Origin: Diplonema japonicum
Lineage: Eukaryota; Euglenozoa; Diplonemea; Diplonemida; Diplonemidae
NCBI GenBank assembly: GCA_964019335.1
Contig: OZ025684.1
Span: 62,001-126,000 of the forward strand
Reading direction: 5' to 3'
DNA length: 64,000 nucleotides
The notes beneath the pieces were generated by a model that saw only the letters and a list, made by a program, of their open reading frames with translations, made no database searches and had not been told where the DNA came from. How positions within the stretch are numbered: the first letter of the stretch is position 1; every line of letters starts with the position of its first letter. Made by a program: the position numbers and the translations under genes. Positions 10,821-20,228 of the stretch are shown in pieces.

Positions 10821-11340
10821 AGCGTAGGGAGTTGACGCGCTCCACTCGCGCCGCTGGGAACGCTACCCCTCTGCCATCAGCGTGGTACAGGTCCTGGACT
10901 CGTCTCAGCACATACCGTAGCCTCCTTGCCTTGACGCCCAGGTCCTCCACCTTGCCCACTTTCCCGCCGTCGTCCAGCGGCAGCTCCATCTCCCTCTCGA
11001 AGTCGAGGGCCAGCTCTAACGTCGTCACCGCCGTGTGCCGACCAGGCGCGTCATCCCACAGCAGGCCTCCCAACCACCTCAGCACCGGCCTCAGCAGCTT
11101 GTCCATCACTGTTCCTGACGCTCCCAGCCTTCGTAGCTCAGACACCGTCGGCGTCGGGTGCACCCTCCCCGTCACGACCGCCCGCCACGGGTAAGCTTGT
11201 GTCTGCAGTGCGCGGTTCGCATCCACCGCTGCATCCCTCCGCGTGACTACCTCCAGCAGGTACTTCTGCACCAGTAAGGCCCTTGGCTTGTCTTGGCAGC
11301 CTCTGGGCACCACCCCATGGAGCCTCGTCGCCTTCGGCAT
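10699..11340 (-). CDS. Retroelement-like ORF fragment ending inside a repeat
   Basis: This encodes 213 residues from an ATG at 11340. I do not recognise a family with certainty. The Arg/Leu-rich middle (WRAVVTGRVHPTPTVSELRR; TTLELALDFE; ARRLRYVLRRVQDLYH) recalls the region after the polymerase domain in non-LTR retrotransposon ORF2 proteins, but this is impression rather than proof. The last ~40 residues (GYDRRPVLPERTM...) are the complement of a SINE-like repeat, so the original C terminus has been replaced. The upstream side returns at once to A/T-rich DNA. It may be a dead remnant rather than an expressed gene. Confidence 0.4.
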   Translation of the reverse strand: MPKATRLHGVVPRGCQDKPRALLVQKYLLEVVTRRDAAVDANRALQTQAYPWRAVVTGRVHPTPTVSELRRLGASGTVMDKLLRPVLRWLGGLLWDDAPGRHTAVTTLELALDFEREMELPLDDGGKVGKVEDLGVKARRLRYVLRRVQDLYHADGRGVAFPAARVERVNSLRCIGGPTTHGYDRRPVLPERTMSSIEGLRDRYLSQTPTTAV

Positions 11341-11675
11341 AGCTGCCGGGTCCGGGAAAAAAGAAAAAAGTACCGTGAGAAGGTGCTAAAAGGCGGGAAA
11401 GAAAATCCCGTTAACAAAAGATGGATATAGCTCGTGTGGTATTCAAATAACAGAAAATCGGGGCACCTGTGAGGAGAAAAAGTGCTCACCTTTGACCCAA
11501 CCGCTGATTTCCTTGCTTAAAAGAAATTCATGAACACAAGAGACTGAAAACCTCATCTAACTACCTATTTGCAATGAATAGTTAAAAGACAAGGGGAAAA
11601 AAAAAAAGAGAGAGAAAAAAAACAGATCTTTACCGAATAAATACAGTAATTAATTAACGGGCCGCTTTTTGCAAA

Positions 11676-11709
<34 letters not shown>

Positions 11710-12400
11710 ATGAAAAAAAGAAAAAGAGAAAAAAAAATCAGATCGTTAACCGTTTGGTAAAAAAAAAAAAGAAAAGAAAAAGAGGGTATATCTGAAGATG
11801 CCACTTTCTTTTTTTTTTTTTTCCTCTCGGAGAACCTAAAAATCTCCCTGTTTCTGTGTTTTGGGCATGTAAAGGGTGATCACCAAATCCAGTGGTTCAA
11901 AAAAGAGCAGAAGATCCTTGAAAAAAACTCAGGGACATTCAGAATACCCCCCCTAAATAAAAGGTGCAAAATATCTCTTTTTTCTTTTTTCGATTCCTTC
12001 TAATGATTTTATTTTTCTCTTTATTTTTCTTTACTTTTAAGAATTATAGGAATTTCCTCTTTTCTCTTTTTTTTAGTGTCAAAGAGTACAAATCAGATTG
12101 CTAACGGCTACTTATAAATAATATTCTTTTTTTTTTTGTTTCTCTTTTTTTTTTTCTTTTTCATTTTTTTCTTTTTCTTTTTTTTTTTTTTTCCGGCTCC
12201 AAAGAATTCTTAGATTTAAAGGATGAAAAAAAAAAAAAAAAAAAACTATTCTGGCGCTTTGTTTGCTTGTGCGCACTAGCGGGGGGAAAGAAAAAAAAAA
12301 GGGAGGGGGAGAGGAGAGAGGGATGAAAATAAAAGATCCATGGTCTAGTGTCAAAAATTGTCAGTTGACTTTTTTTTTCTCTTTTTTTTCTCCTAGTTTT
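11341..12400. other. Spacer without a convincing gene
   Basis: A/T homopolymer DNA with long A runs near 11680-11707 and 12227-12245. A TTTGTTTGCTTGTGCGCAC motif at about 12255 matches heads of dispersed repeats elsewhere. Open frames here encode only Phe/Leu- or Lys-rich products. Confidence 0.5.
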
Positions 12401-12883
12401 TTAGGCACTTTCATATTGCTCACTTATGACGGCCAGCATAGTCCTAAGGTCGTGTGGGGACAAGGTCTCCACTTCCGTGCTGCTAAGCTCAGGAGTTGAG
12501 ATCAGAGCCTTGGGCGTTGTATCACCACTGCAGCTAGAAGTATCGCTGCTTGTCCCGCCAGTAATTGCCTCCGTTCCATGGATGTTAATTCTTTCCTGAA
12601 GGCCTTGTTTCTTGGTGTGGATGTGTAGCCTGGCGCAGGGACCTTCAACGCCGCATTTTGCGGTTCTGGAGAATTCTGCGCATTTCTTGCCCTTCCAGAT
12701 CTTCTCCTTGACCTTCCACTGTCCCTGGCACTCTCTGCACCTCAGCGTCATCTCGCCCTTCAGCACCCTGACGTTATCCCAGCTGTTGTGGTCACACGGT
12801 TTCACCCTCTTCCCCGAGGCCTGCGTCTCACCCGGCACGTACCTCGACATTGGAAGAGCAGGCACTTGGGACACAACGAGCAT
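12401..12883 (-). CDS. CCCH zinc-finger protein with an NSWDNVR-type Cys motif
   Basis: This encodes 160 residues from the ATG at 12883; the frame upstream is only T-tract translation. Two Cys-rich units are visible. The first is CDHNSWDNVRVLKG followed by LRCRECQGQW, a probable zinc ribbon. The second is CAEFSRTAKCGVEGPCARLH, a canonical C-x8-C-x5-C-x3-H finger. That finger type binds RNA in known families. I recall similar 'SWDNVR...RCR.CQ.QW' modules in protist proteins, but cannot verify this here. The C-terminal ~55 residues are Ser/Thr-rich and acidic. An RNA-binding regulator is the likely role. Three evenly spaced CCGGAAG motifs lie about 170-210 bp upstream. Confidence 0.75.
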   Translation of the reverse strand: MLVVSQVPALPMSRYVPGETQASGKRVKPCDHNSWDNVRVLKGEMTLRCRECQGQWKVKEKIWKGKKCAEFSRTAKCGVEGPCARLHIHTKKQGLQERINIHGTEAITGGTSSDTSSCSGDTTPKALISTPELSSTEVETLSPHDLRTMLAVISEQYESA

Positions 12884-13052
12884 TTCTTTTTGTTTATATA
12901 TTTTTGTTTTTTGCTTGCTTGAGAATAGAGCTGTGCGGTGTGGTTCTACCTTTTTTTTTTTTTTTTTTTTTTTCTCATCAACAAAAAAAAAGAGAGAGAA
13001 TAAATAAAACAAGTTAGCAACAACTCATATATACTGTAAAAACAGTTAATTT

Positions 13053-13092
13053 CCGGAAGGAAAATCTACCGGAAGCTCCGTAGGACCGGAAG
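13053..13092 (-). promoter_or_regulatory. Three spaced CCGGAAG motifs upstream of the CCCH gene
   Basis: CCGGAAG occurs at 13053, 13069 and 13086 (spacing 16 and 17 bp) between the end of one minus-strand gene and the start of the next. The regular spacing suggests a repeated binding site or a short decayed tandem repeat. No function is shown. Confidence 0.25.
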
Positions 13093-13215
13093 TTTTTACC
13101 TCCAGACGTTCTTTTTTCGGGGCTACCCCAGGAGGGGCGCATCATAGGATGGGTATGCCACTGCGGTCGGGTAGCTTACTTCGTCTCCCAATCCACCCAA
13201 GACATGGGTTCAAAT

Positions 13216-16053
13216 TTATTGTTTTACAGAATATGTCCCGGGCCTGGAAAGGACCGGGTGCGACACGTTGTTCCCGAGCCGTCTTCCGAGCGTGGCCACG
13301 ACGATCTTGCGACCTGTGTTGCGCCTCCCTTTGCTCATCTTGTTGTGGTGGCTGCGGGTGTCGATACCACTCGCTGCAACACGGGTCTTGAAAGGATCGC
13401 GCAGGCCGTCGATCTTGAGGTTGCACTTCTTCACGATGGGCGGCAGAAACTTTTCAGCAAGAAACTGCCGCACCTTGAGCTCCAACGGGAGGTAGGGCGC
13501 AGGGTTCTTGTAGACAGCCACTGCGCACACGATTTCAAGAAATTCTTGATACGACACACCAAGATCGTAGTCGTCCTGCATCTTAGTGAAGGTGAGCTGC
13601 AAGACATATTGCGTGCACTGCTCGTCATAGATGCGTGTGTCGGTCATCAGCTGCTTGAACTCCTTGTAAGACATCTCCTTCATCTCCTTCGCGCTCTGTG
13701 TTATAGTGTCGTTCGTGGCCTTGCCTGACGAGTAGTACACAAACACCTTCTGCAGAGCTGTCTTGTACTCCAACAGCAATGCTTCCATGCGCTTCTTATG
13801 CAGCTGTTCCTTGAACGACCCCACTGATATGTGGTTTGCATTGGGGACGATGATCTTCTCGATGAAGGTTCTCACGCGCTCCACAGGAGGCAGGTCTTCC
13901 ATGTCAAAGATCTCCGAACCCTCGCGCTTGATGGAGATCTTCTGGGACATCCTTATCAGCATGGATGTGAACTGCGTGGGGTTAAGCCCAGTGCCGAGGC
14001 TGTCCGACCAGTAGCTGGAGACATCTGTAGCGGCGTAGCAGTCGTTCAACAGCTGCGACATCTCAGCGCTGGACAGAGTGTTGCTGGTTAGATTCTCCAC
14101 ACGCTTCACATGTTCGGATGTGGCGTAGTACTTGAATATCCTGCGCAAGGGACGATAGTTTTGCACTAATATTTCATAGAGCGAGGTCTTCAGCGTCTCT
14201 TCGTCCATCTCGTCAACATCATACTTCTTCATGACAGGCTTCGCGATTTCGTCGTCTATCTGTGTGAACAGTTTCATGTCTCGCTTCTCTGCGGGAGTCA
14301 GATCTTCGGGGTCAGGGTCAAACAGCGCACACGACAACATGGTGACCAGGTCGTTCCCCACGATGCAGTTCTTCAGCGACAGCACCCCACGACGCTTCCT
14401 GGCTGCAACGTACTTTGCGTAAATGTCTTTAGGATGGTACCTTTCCATTGCCATGTAGGCCATCATCTCATCGGCGAGCTCGCTCTCCCCCGACGAGGAG
14501 GCGTTGTCAGGATCACACGAGGGAGGGGGTGTCGGGGACCACCTGAACTCAGCTGACTTGAACCACCTCTCCTTCCGTTCGTCGAGGATGCGCTGCAGAA
14601 TCGACGCAAGGACAGTGTACCTTGGCAAGCCCCTCCCGTCGTCTGAGGAGAGGGACTGGCTGTTGCAGGAAACCACCACGCCGCAAGACTGGAGCATGTC
14701 TATGACCTCTTCTGCAGAGTCCACGTTAGCAGTCTTGTTGTAGCAGTCCTCGAGCATGGAGTGCGTCACGATGTTTGGTGCTACCCTGCGCAACACTGAC
14801 GCGATGGCCTGTAGCTCTTCCGTCGGGCGGATGAAGCCCTCATCGGCGTCCAGCTGCTGGTTAAACGGCTCGGGCATGTCTTCAATGAGCTTATTAATGC
14901 ATATCTTCACCAGCTTCGTATCATATGCCTCGTCGTCTTCGCCTTCAGCGTCCTCCTCTGCATTGTCAGCCGGCAGCACACAAGTCTCCAAGAAGCTCAG
15001 TAAGAAGTCTTGCAACTCCTGCTCCGGGATTGTCCCTGTCTCGCAGTCACGTACCACCTTCTCTAGCAGGCCCCCTGCGGTGCCCAACTCTTTATCTTTT
15101 TCTCTAATGACACCTGCCTGGTTTTCGATTGTAGCTTCAAGCACTTCTAACTTCTCCAATAGGCAGTCGTGCTGCTTGACTACCTCGTTGTGCTCCTCAG
15201 TGAGCTTCGCTAGTTGCTGCCGCGCTTCGCTATTTGCCTCCTGTTTGATGGCGTCCTTCCTTATGAAGGTGACCTCTTTGCGCATGTCGTCTACCTTCTG
15301 CTCCAACCTTGTGTTGTGTCTTTTCAGCTCCCTGTTTTTCTTTTCGAATTCGCTCACGGTTGCCTTCAGACGGCTGACCTCTTTAGAAGACCGTACGAGG
15401 CCCCGCCAAGTGCAGAACACTCTGCGGAGCATCTCAGCGTGGTGGATCCGGATGAAGGTGGTCAAGACCCTTGCCTCGCGTCCTTGAAAGAAGATGGGGG
15501 CCTTTCTGGCCCTGGGTGAGATCAACATGGGGGAGCTGGGGTCATCGTCATCGTTGAGAACCTCTCCCAAATAAGCAACAAGGTCTGTGAGAGCAGTAGA
15601 AATGGCGTCGGCAGCAGGCCGAAGGCCCGGTCGGTGTTCAGTAGTCTCCGCAAGCACGGAGATGAGCTGCTGAAGGATCATGTCGGGGTCGGTCATGTCG
15701 TTCAAAGCCTCGACGACAGAATCTGTGTATCTCTTGTCTTCGATAAAGTTCCCAAAGGTGCCCAGGTACGCCCCCACCGCCTCCCATTTCTTCTCCAGCT
15801 GATTCGGCTCCGCTCGTGACAAGGCAGAACTCAGAGCTGTCTCTAGCACCGCAAACCCTGTGAGTCCATCTCTCTTTACCAGCATGTCACGGTCCCAGTC
15901 TACTTCTGTCATTTTCCTTCTCACCGCCCTGCTCACCTCACGTACTCGCAACTCTTCGATGTAGCTTTCTGCTTGGCCTTTATGCGGCATATATGAGTTA
16001 ACATCGCTGGGCCGTTGAAGCGGTGCTAAATTAATGAACTTCTTTTCTTTCAT
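13216..16053 (-). CDS. Large coiled-coil protein with EF-hand-like C-terminal repeats
   Basis: This encodes 945 residues from the ATG at 16053. The slightly longer frame to 16095 would need a non-ATG start. The N-terminal ~210 residues are mostly helical. Residues ~225-340 form a coiled coil (Glu/Lys/Leu heptads from SRLKATVSEFEKK on). An acidic linker (NAEEDAEGEDDEAYD) follows. The C-terminal half has repeated helical units of the form 'LRRIFKYYATS ... ' and 'LQKVFVYYSSG ... MSYKEFKQLM ... GVSYQEFLEIV', which look like degenerate EF-hand or calponin-type repeats typical of axonemal and cytoskeletal proteins. No catalytic motif is visible. I infer a flagellar or cytoskeletal structural role. 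It is a single exon with no frame break. Confidence 0.7.
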   Translation of the reverse strand: MKEKKFINLAPLQRPSDVNSYMPHKGQAESYIEELRVREVSRAVRRKMTEVDWDRDMLVKRDGLTGFAVLETALSSALSRAEPNQLEKKWEAVGAYLGTFGNFIEDKRYTDSVVEALNDMTDPDMILQQLISVLAETTEHRPGLRPAADAISTALTDLVAYLGEVLNDDDDPSSPMLISPRARKAPIFFQGREARVLTTFIRIHHAEMLRRVFCTWRGLVRSSKEVSRLKATVSEFEKKNRELKRHNTRLEQKVDDMRKEVTFIRKDAIKQEANSEARQQLAKLTEEHNEVVKQHDCLLEKLEVLEATIENQAGVIREKDKELGTAGGLLEKVVRDCETGTIPEQELQDFLLSFLETCVLPADNAEEDAEGEDDEAYDTKLVKICINKLIEDMPEPFNQQLDADEGFIRPTEELQAIASVLRRVAPNIVTHSMLEDCYNKTANVDSAEEVIDMLQSCGVVVSCNSQSLSSDDGRGLPRYTVLASILQRILDERKERWFKSAEFRWSPTPPPSCDPDNASSSGESELADEMMAYMAMERYHPKDIYAKYVAARKRRGVLSLKNCIVGNDLVTMLSCALFDPDPEDLTPAEKRDMKLFTQIDDEIAKPVMKKYDVDEMDEETLKTSLYEILVQNYRPLRRIFKYYATSEHVKRVENLTSNTLSSAEMSQLLNDCYAATDVSSYWSDSLGTGLNPTQFTSMLIRMSQKISIKREGSEIFDMEDLPPVERVRTFIEKIIVPNANHISVGSFKEQLHKKRMEALLLEYKTALQKVFVYYSSGKATNDTITQSAKEMKEMSYKEFKQLMTDTRIYDEQCTQYVLQLTFTKMQDDYDLGVSYQEFLEIVCAVAVYKNPAPYLPLELKVRQFLAEKFLPPIVKKCNLKIDGLRDPFKTRVAASGIDTRSHHNKMSKGRRNTGRKIVVATLGRRLGNNVSHPVLSRPGTYSVKQ

Positions 16054-16263
16054 CGGTGGTCTTTCTTTTCTTTTGTTCCTTTTGCTTTGTTCCAAGGAAA
16101 TGGAGGGGACAAGAAGAAAAAAAAAACAATAACGTGTTTGTACTTAATAATATGAAACGGGGATAAAGAAATAGAATCTCTCGCCGTCACCCTTCACACA
16201 ACATATCTGCTCTACCTTAGGAAACTACGAATTAACAGCGCAACGCCATGTATAGCCAATCAC

Positions 16264-16653
16264 TTAATCACTCTTGCTAGCAACGAACATTGATTGCACG
16301 AAGTCTGCTGTGAAGGATGTCATGTTCTGCACAAAGCCGCAGCCCCAGTCGTAGGCCCTCCATGTATAATGTCCTGCCTGTGCCGCGTAGCCATCAGCTG
16401 AGTTGCCAGCTACCGACGTGCTGGACGGTGCCTCAACAGGGGTCAGCAGAATCTTGAGCTCTGTGTTCACATTGCCCACCAGCATGTCTCCGCTTAAAAC
16501 CTTCCCCTTCTGGATTAGCTTAGGCATGTCCCTTGCAGGGAGCCCCTCTCTTTCCAGCACCCTCTTCCCCACATCACCAAGTCTGTCGGTCTCGAGTACA
16601 GGGCCGACCATCACTGTCCTGCCCTTCACTAGAAACCGCAGCGTCACCGACAT
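16264..16653 (-). CDS. Small ubiquitin-like domain protein
   Basis: This encodes 129 residues from the ATG at 16653. Upstream codons in the same frame read a T-rich tract. Residues 1-70 have the ubiquitin-like pattern: two N-terminal strands (MSVTLRFLVKGRTVMVGPV), a helix (RLGDVGKRVLEREGL) and the 'LIQKGKVLSGD' turn that corresponds to ubiquitin's 'LIFAGKQLEDG'. There is no C-terminal Gly-Gly, so it is not a conjugated modifier as such. The tail (YTWRAYDWGCGFVQNMTSF) has aromatic residues and no known motif. Three other genes in this window also begin with a Ubl-type fold. Confidence 0.65.
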   Translation of the reverse strand: MSVTLRFLVKGRTVMVGPVLETDRLGDVGKRVLEREGLPARDMPKLIQKGKVLSGDMLVGNVNTELKILLTPVEAPSSTSVAGNSADGYAAQAGHYTWRAYDWGCGFVQNMTSFTADFVQSMFVASKSD

Positions 16654-16738
16654 TGCACCACCACTCCTTGAGGATACGGTACTTGCTAAAAAGGAAAAAA
16701 GAAAGACAAACAACGAACTAAGAAAGAAGGAAAAAAAA

Positions 16739-16900
16739 ACTATCCTGCGTTTTTGCACTCACCGGCCGGGTTGAAATTAGTCCCCGTTCTGGGGGACTCT
16801 GGCAGGTTCCTACTGCTGTGGTCAAACTGCGGGGCGCTCATGGTTCGCTCCGGGAGTACCGGCCTCCTGTCATACCCGTGGTGGTCGGTCCTCCAAAAAA
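16739..16900 (+). repeat. SINE-like family B, copy 2
   Basis: A second copy of the repeat at 10599-10820, shorter by about 55 bp. It carries the same ordered blocks from CACCGGCCG to GGTCGGTCCTCC. The last block, with following sequence, forms an inverted repeat (ACCCGTGG at 16874 with CCACGGGT at 16909). It ends in an A run. Confidence 0.7.
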
Positions 16901-17070
16901 AGGACCATCCACGGGTGAAAAAAATATATATAATATATGATATTATTTGCACCCCCTCCCCACTATTCTTTTTATTCCTGTTACTTCACCGTGGATGCTG
17001 GAACGAGGGGGCAGAGTCACCGTCGTGCGACTTCTGTTTTTTTTCTTTTTTCTCTTCTTTGTCCCGCTTC

Positions 17071-17628
17071 TCATACCAACTGTCGTGCCACCTCGCTGTC
17101 TTTTGTCAGACAGGCTTCGAGCTTTGGGTCGCTGTACATACGTGCAAGATCGCCAATGTCAAGCCCACGGTTGCTGTCCACATCGAGGTAAGCGCAGAAG
17201 TTGACCCAATCAGTTTCGGTTAGAGAGGTCCCTTCTGTAAGTTCTTGCATCTTGCGTGCGTCGGAGTAGCCTAGGTAACCGTTGCCATCGAAATCAAAGG
17301 CCATATGCACATAAGTAACGACCTTTAGCTTGTTGTCGTCTGGGCCAGGGGCTGAGGTGAGGCTTAGCCGTCTAGAAGATTCTAGTCCCGAAGCAGACGA
17401 AACCACCTCACTCAGCACGGATGGAATCTGGAACAGAGGTTCCAGCCGCAATGAAGGATACCGCTCGCCCAGGTCGCCCTGCTGCCCAAAGGAGGACTGC
17501 CCCGAGCCGCCCTTCATGTCCTCCAACAACCCCACCACAGTCGTCCTGAAACTGTCCTCTTTCTCTCTGTTCTCTTGCAGCACCTTCTCTATCCTTTCTA
17601 CTCTGTCCTTCAGCGATTCAGATGACAT
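17071..17628 (-). CDS. EF-hand calcium-binding protein
   Basis: This encodes 185 residues from the ATG at 17628 (MSSESLKDRVERIEKV). An in-frame ATG at 17721 would add a Lys-rich stretch of 31 residues and cannot be excluded. The N terminus is a short coiled coil. The C-terminal ~75 residues hold a pair of EF-hands: loop 1 is DFDGNGYLGYSD, with Asp, Asp, Asn and Asp at positions 1, 3, 5 and 12; loop 2 is DVDSNRGLDIGD. Both keep the oxygen ligands, although position 12 is Asp rather than Glu in each. It is probably a small calcium sensor; partners are unknown. Confidence 0.75.
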   Translation of the reverse strand: MSSESLKDRVERIEKVLQENREKEDSFRTTVVGLLEDMKGGSGQSSFGQQGDLGERYPSLRLEPLFQIPSVLSEVVSSASGLESSRRLSLTSAPGPDDNKLKVVTYVHMAFDFDGNGYLGYSDARKMQELTEGTSLTETDWVNFCAYLDVDSNRGLDIGDLARMYSDPKLEACLTKDSEVARQLV

Positions 17629-18787
17629 ACTCTTTTTTCTTTTCTTTTTCCCCTGCCCCTCCCTCAGCCCCTCCCCTCTGTTTGGATGGTTGTCAATAGC
17701 CATAGCCACAGCCATAGCCATACCAGGGGTGTGCGTTGGCCGCTTGGCTGCTAACCCAGGAATGGGCCGGAATTCCGGACGGCTTTCGTTTTACAGTTCT
17801 TTGCAGAGTTAGAAGAGAAAAAAAAAATATATATGAGCTAAAGGAAGTCTTTGTGAGACGCCCCCTTGTTAAAAAAAAAGAAGCGGAAAAAAAAGTGTAA
17901 ATAAAACTTGAAAAAAGACAGTGTTTTTCCACCATGGTATGCATTGGTCCCGGATGCTCCATGTGGGAGTCGGCGGGCTTAAGAGCGGGTTGCCCCATCA
18001 CAGCGTGCACACAGCTAGCTAGGTGAGGTGTCGCCACTCACCTGTACCATCACTAACTACGCAGCTTACCTACGCAGCATTCAGTAGCGCTGCTCCTTGG
18101 GAAGAAAAATAGGAGGGGAGGGGGTAAGTTGATTCTACTTGTGTTTCCTCCCAACTCCCGTAAGGAGTACAAACCCAGCTAGACACTGTCAGTACTCGTG
18201 CTTGGATCCAGTTGAGCACTGTCATTATCCATGTTGGTCTTTAGTTTGAGCACCGTCATTACCCGTAGGCAGTGCGCGTCTCCGTACCTTCCTCCATGGG
18301 CAGAGTCGCGGTCAGACTGTATAAGTCCATCCCTTGTGGTGTTGGGAACCATCTCTTCCCGTCCGACTGTGGTCTGGGCAAGGTCACCGCGGGCACGTGA
18401 ATGGGTGGGGGGGGGGGGGGGGGGGGTCAGTCCAGTTGTCTTCCTTCTCAAACCTCCCCCCCCAAGAAAAGAAAAAACTAGTTTGGCGCATAACTCACTT
18501 TATCAACAAGTTTTTAAGCCTCGACAATAATATTGTTATTTAACCATCTACCAACGAGCGTCTATATATAGACGATTTGAAAAAAAATCTTTTACGCAAA
18601 GGGCTTTCAATGCAATACGGCCCGGTCCTTTCTTGCCGGCGGGGTCCTGCGCGGAAAATATGAAAAATATAAAATGCTGCCCTAACTTAACAAGAAAATG
18701 AAAAAATGAAAAAAAACGCCAGCCCAAATTTACCCTTAAAAATCACTTCAAAAAAAGGCGCCCGGAAAGAGGCCGGAAGAGGACGTT
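17629..18787. other. Spacer with repeat fragments
   Basis: No convincing gene. It contains a family C end fragment (17828-17870), a GC-richer stretch at 17930-18110 of unknown nature, degenerate direct repeats GCACTGTCATTATCC/GCACCGTCATTACCC around 18215-18265, a long poly-G tract (about 18408-18426) and a 16-bp perfect palindrome at 18559-18574. The last ~200 bp before 18788 probably belong to the piggyBac element. Confidence 0.5.
17828..17870 (+). repeat. Family C terminal fragment
   Basis: ATATATGAGCTAAAGGAAG followed by TCTTTGTGAGACGCCCCC matches 28166-28208 (same strand) and, inverted, 25650-25694. Confidence 0.6.
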
Positions 18788-20050
18788 ATGAGTGATGGCA
18801 GCACTGATGGCTCATCCCTATTATGCAATTTTGATACGAACAGTGATTCTGATACGAATTCGACCGATTCCGAGTCACAGCAGGGTGATTGGACGATAAA
18901 GCCGGAGCAGTTGGAAGGCATCCGGTTTCGTGAAGATCGGAATCCTTGTGGACCCTGTTTTGACATCAAAGGCTCAACGCCATACCATATATTCTCCAAA
19001 TGCTCGTCCCAAACGTTATTCGGGTCATAACTTCGAACAATGTGGCAAATGCGGCTAAAAAAGGTGTCTCCCTGGATCTCGATGCTGCTTCTCTGCGTAC
19101 CTTCCTAGGTGTCCTTCTGTCGATGGACTTGGATATCAAGCCAGATTATTCTGATTACTGGTGCACAGGCTCCACGTCTCTCAACTACACCCCTGGGTAC
19201 GCCACCGTCATGTCAAGAGACGGCTATTTGACTATTCTGGGAAATCTGTGTTTCCACAGCGAAACAAACAAGCGTGACTTCTACCTATCGCAAAGGCCTC
19301 CCGGAGATCATGGATGCCCCAAAGAAGCGAGGCCGCATGCCCAAGGACGCGCATCCCGTGGGGACACCCAGTTCCACCAGCACGCGAGCATCCTTTGCAA
19401 CACAACGTGGCATGACATCATGCCTGTGTGCTTTCTATCGACGTTGGATGTTCAGGTGAAGTCGAAGTTGACGTGTCGGCCAAAAGAGAATGAAAGCCGG
19501 AAAGGACATCCCGCCCCCCACCAAGTGCATATTTACAACACCACAATGGGCGGAACCGACGCTGGGTGATGCTGTGACAAAACGCCATAAACGCACCCTT
19601 ATGACTTAAAAGTGGCCCCTAAAAGTATTTTTGTACTTGTTGGGTAAATCTCTGGCGAATGCTTGGCTTGTTTGGAAAGAAGCCTTGCCCCCCAACACCC
19701 TGAGTACGACAGTGGATTTACGCCTTTCAAAGAGGCAGTCACCGAAGGGCTACTAGGGAGGCAGTCTAAACAACAACAGATAAAGTCAACTACAGAGCAG
19801 GCTGCCCCAATACCATGCCCCGAAACACAGAACGAGTGCTCTGAGACCCCAATGCGCCGTGACAGTACCTTCTGGGACCATTTCCCCGAAAACAAAAAAG
19901 AAACATTTAAGGGTACCTGCGGTATGTGGCAGGACGCCTGAAAGACGCCTGAAGGAAACAAAACGTGTTGCCTTATGGCAACTTTGTGTGCATTCTCGTA
20001 AGAGAGTGCGTCTTGATGAGGAGGTTGAAGGGCAATGTATAAGAAAATAG
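18788..20050 (+). pseudogene. Decayed piggyBac transposase
   Basis: This is the only plus-strand coding relic. Frame 1 (18788-19027) gives an acidic N terminus and STPYHIFSKC. Frame 2 (19000-19569) gives VIRVITSNN, LRTFLGVLLSMDL and a NLCFHSE block, as in piggyBac (DDE_Tnp_1_7) proteins. A third frame at 19274-19459 supplies RKGLPEIMDAPKKRGR. Frame 2 then gives WHDIMPVCFLST and ends in YNTTMGGTDAG, the family's 'YN..MGG.D' block. Later frames hold NAWLVWKEA and a C-terminal Cys-rich part (FKGTCGMWQDA; ETKRVALWQLCVH). The region that should hold the catalytic aspartates is mostly deleted and at least three frame changes are needed. It is non-functional. It sits directly downstream of the broken receptor gene at 20229-22169. 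Confidence 0.75.
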
Positions 20051-20228
20051 TCGACAGTCAGCACACGGTACAAACCCTGGGGGAAATGTCGCATGCAACC
20101 ACTACTCTTTTTTCAGCTCGATACGAAGATCTAAGAAACACCTCTTTAATTGCTTCGTAAATGTCTGACAAAAAAAAGGGGGGGAAGGGGGCTTCTAGGA
20201 ACACGGTCACAGTCAAATATGAAAAGTG

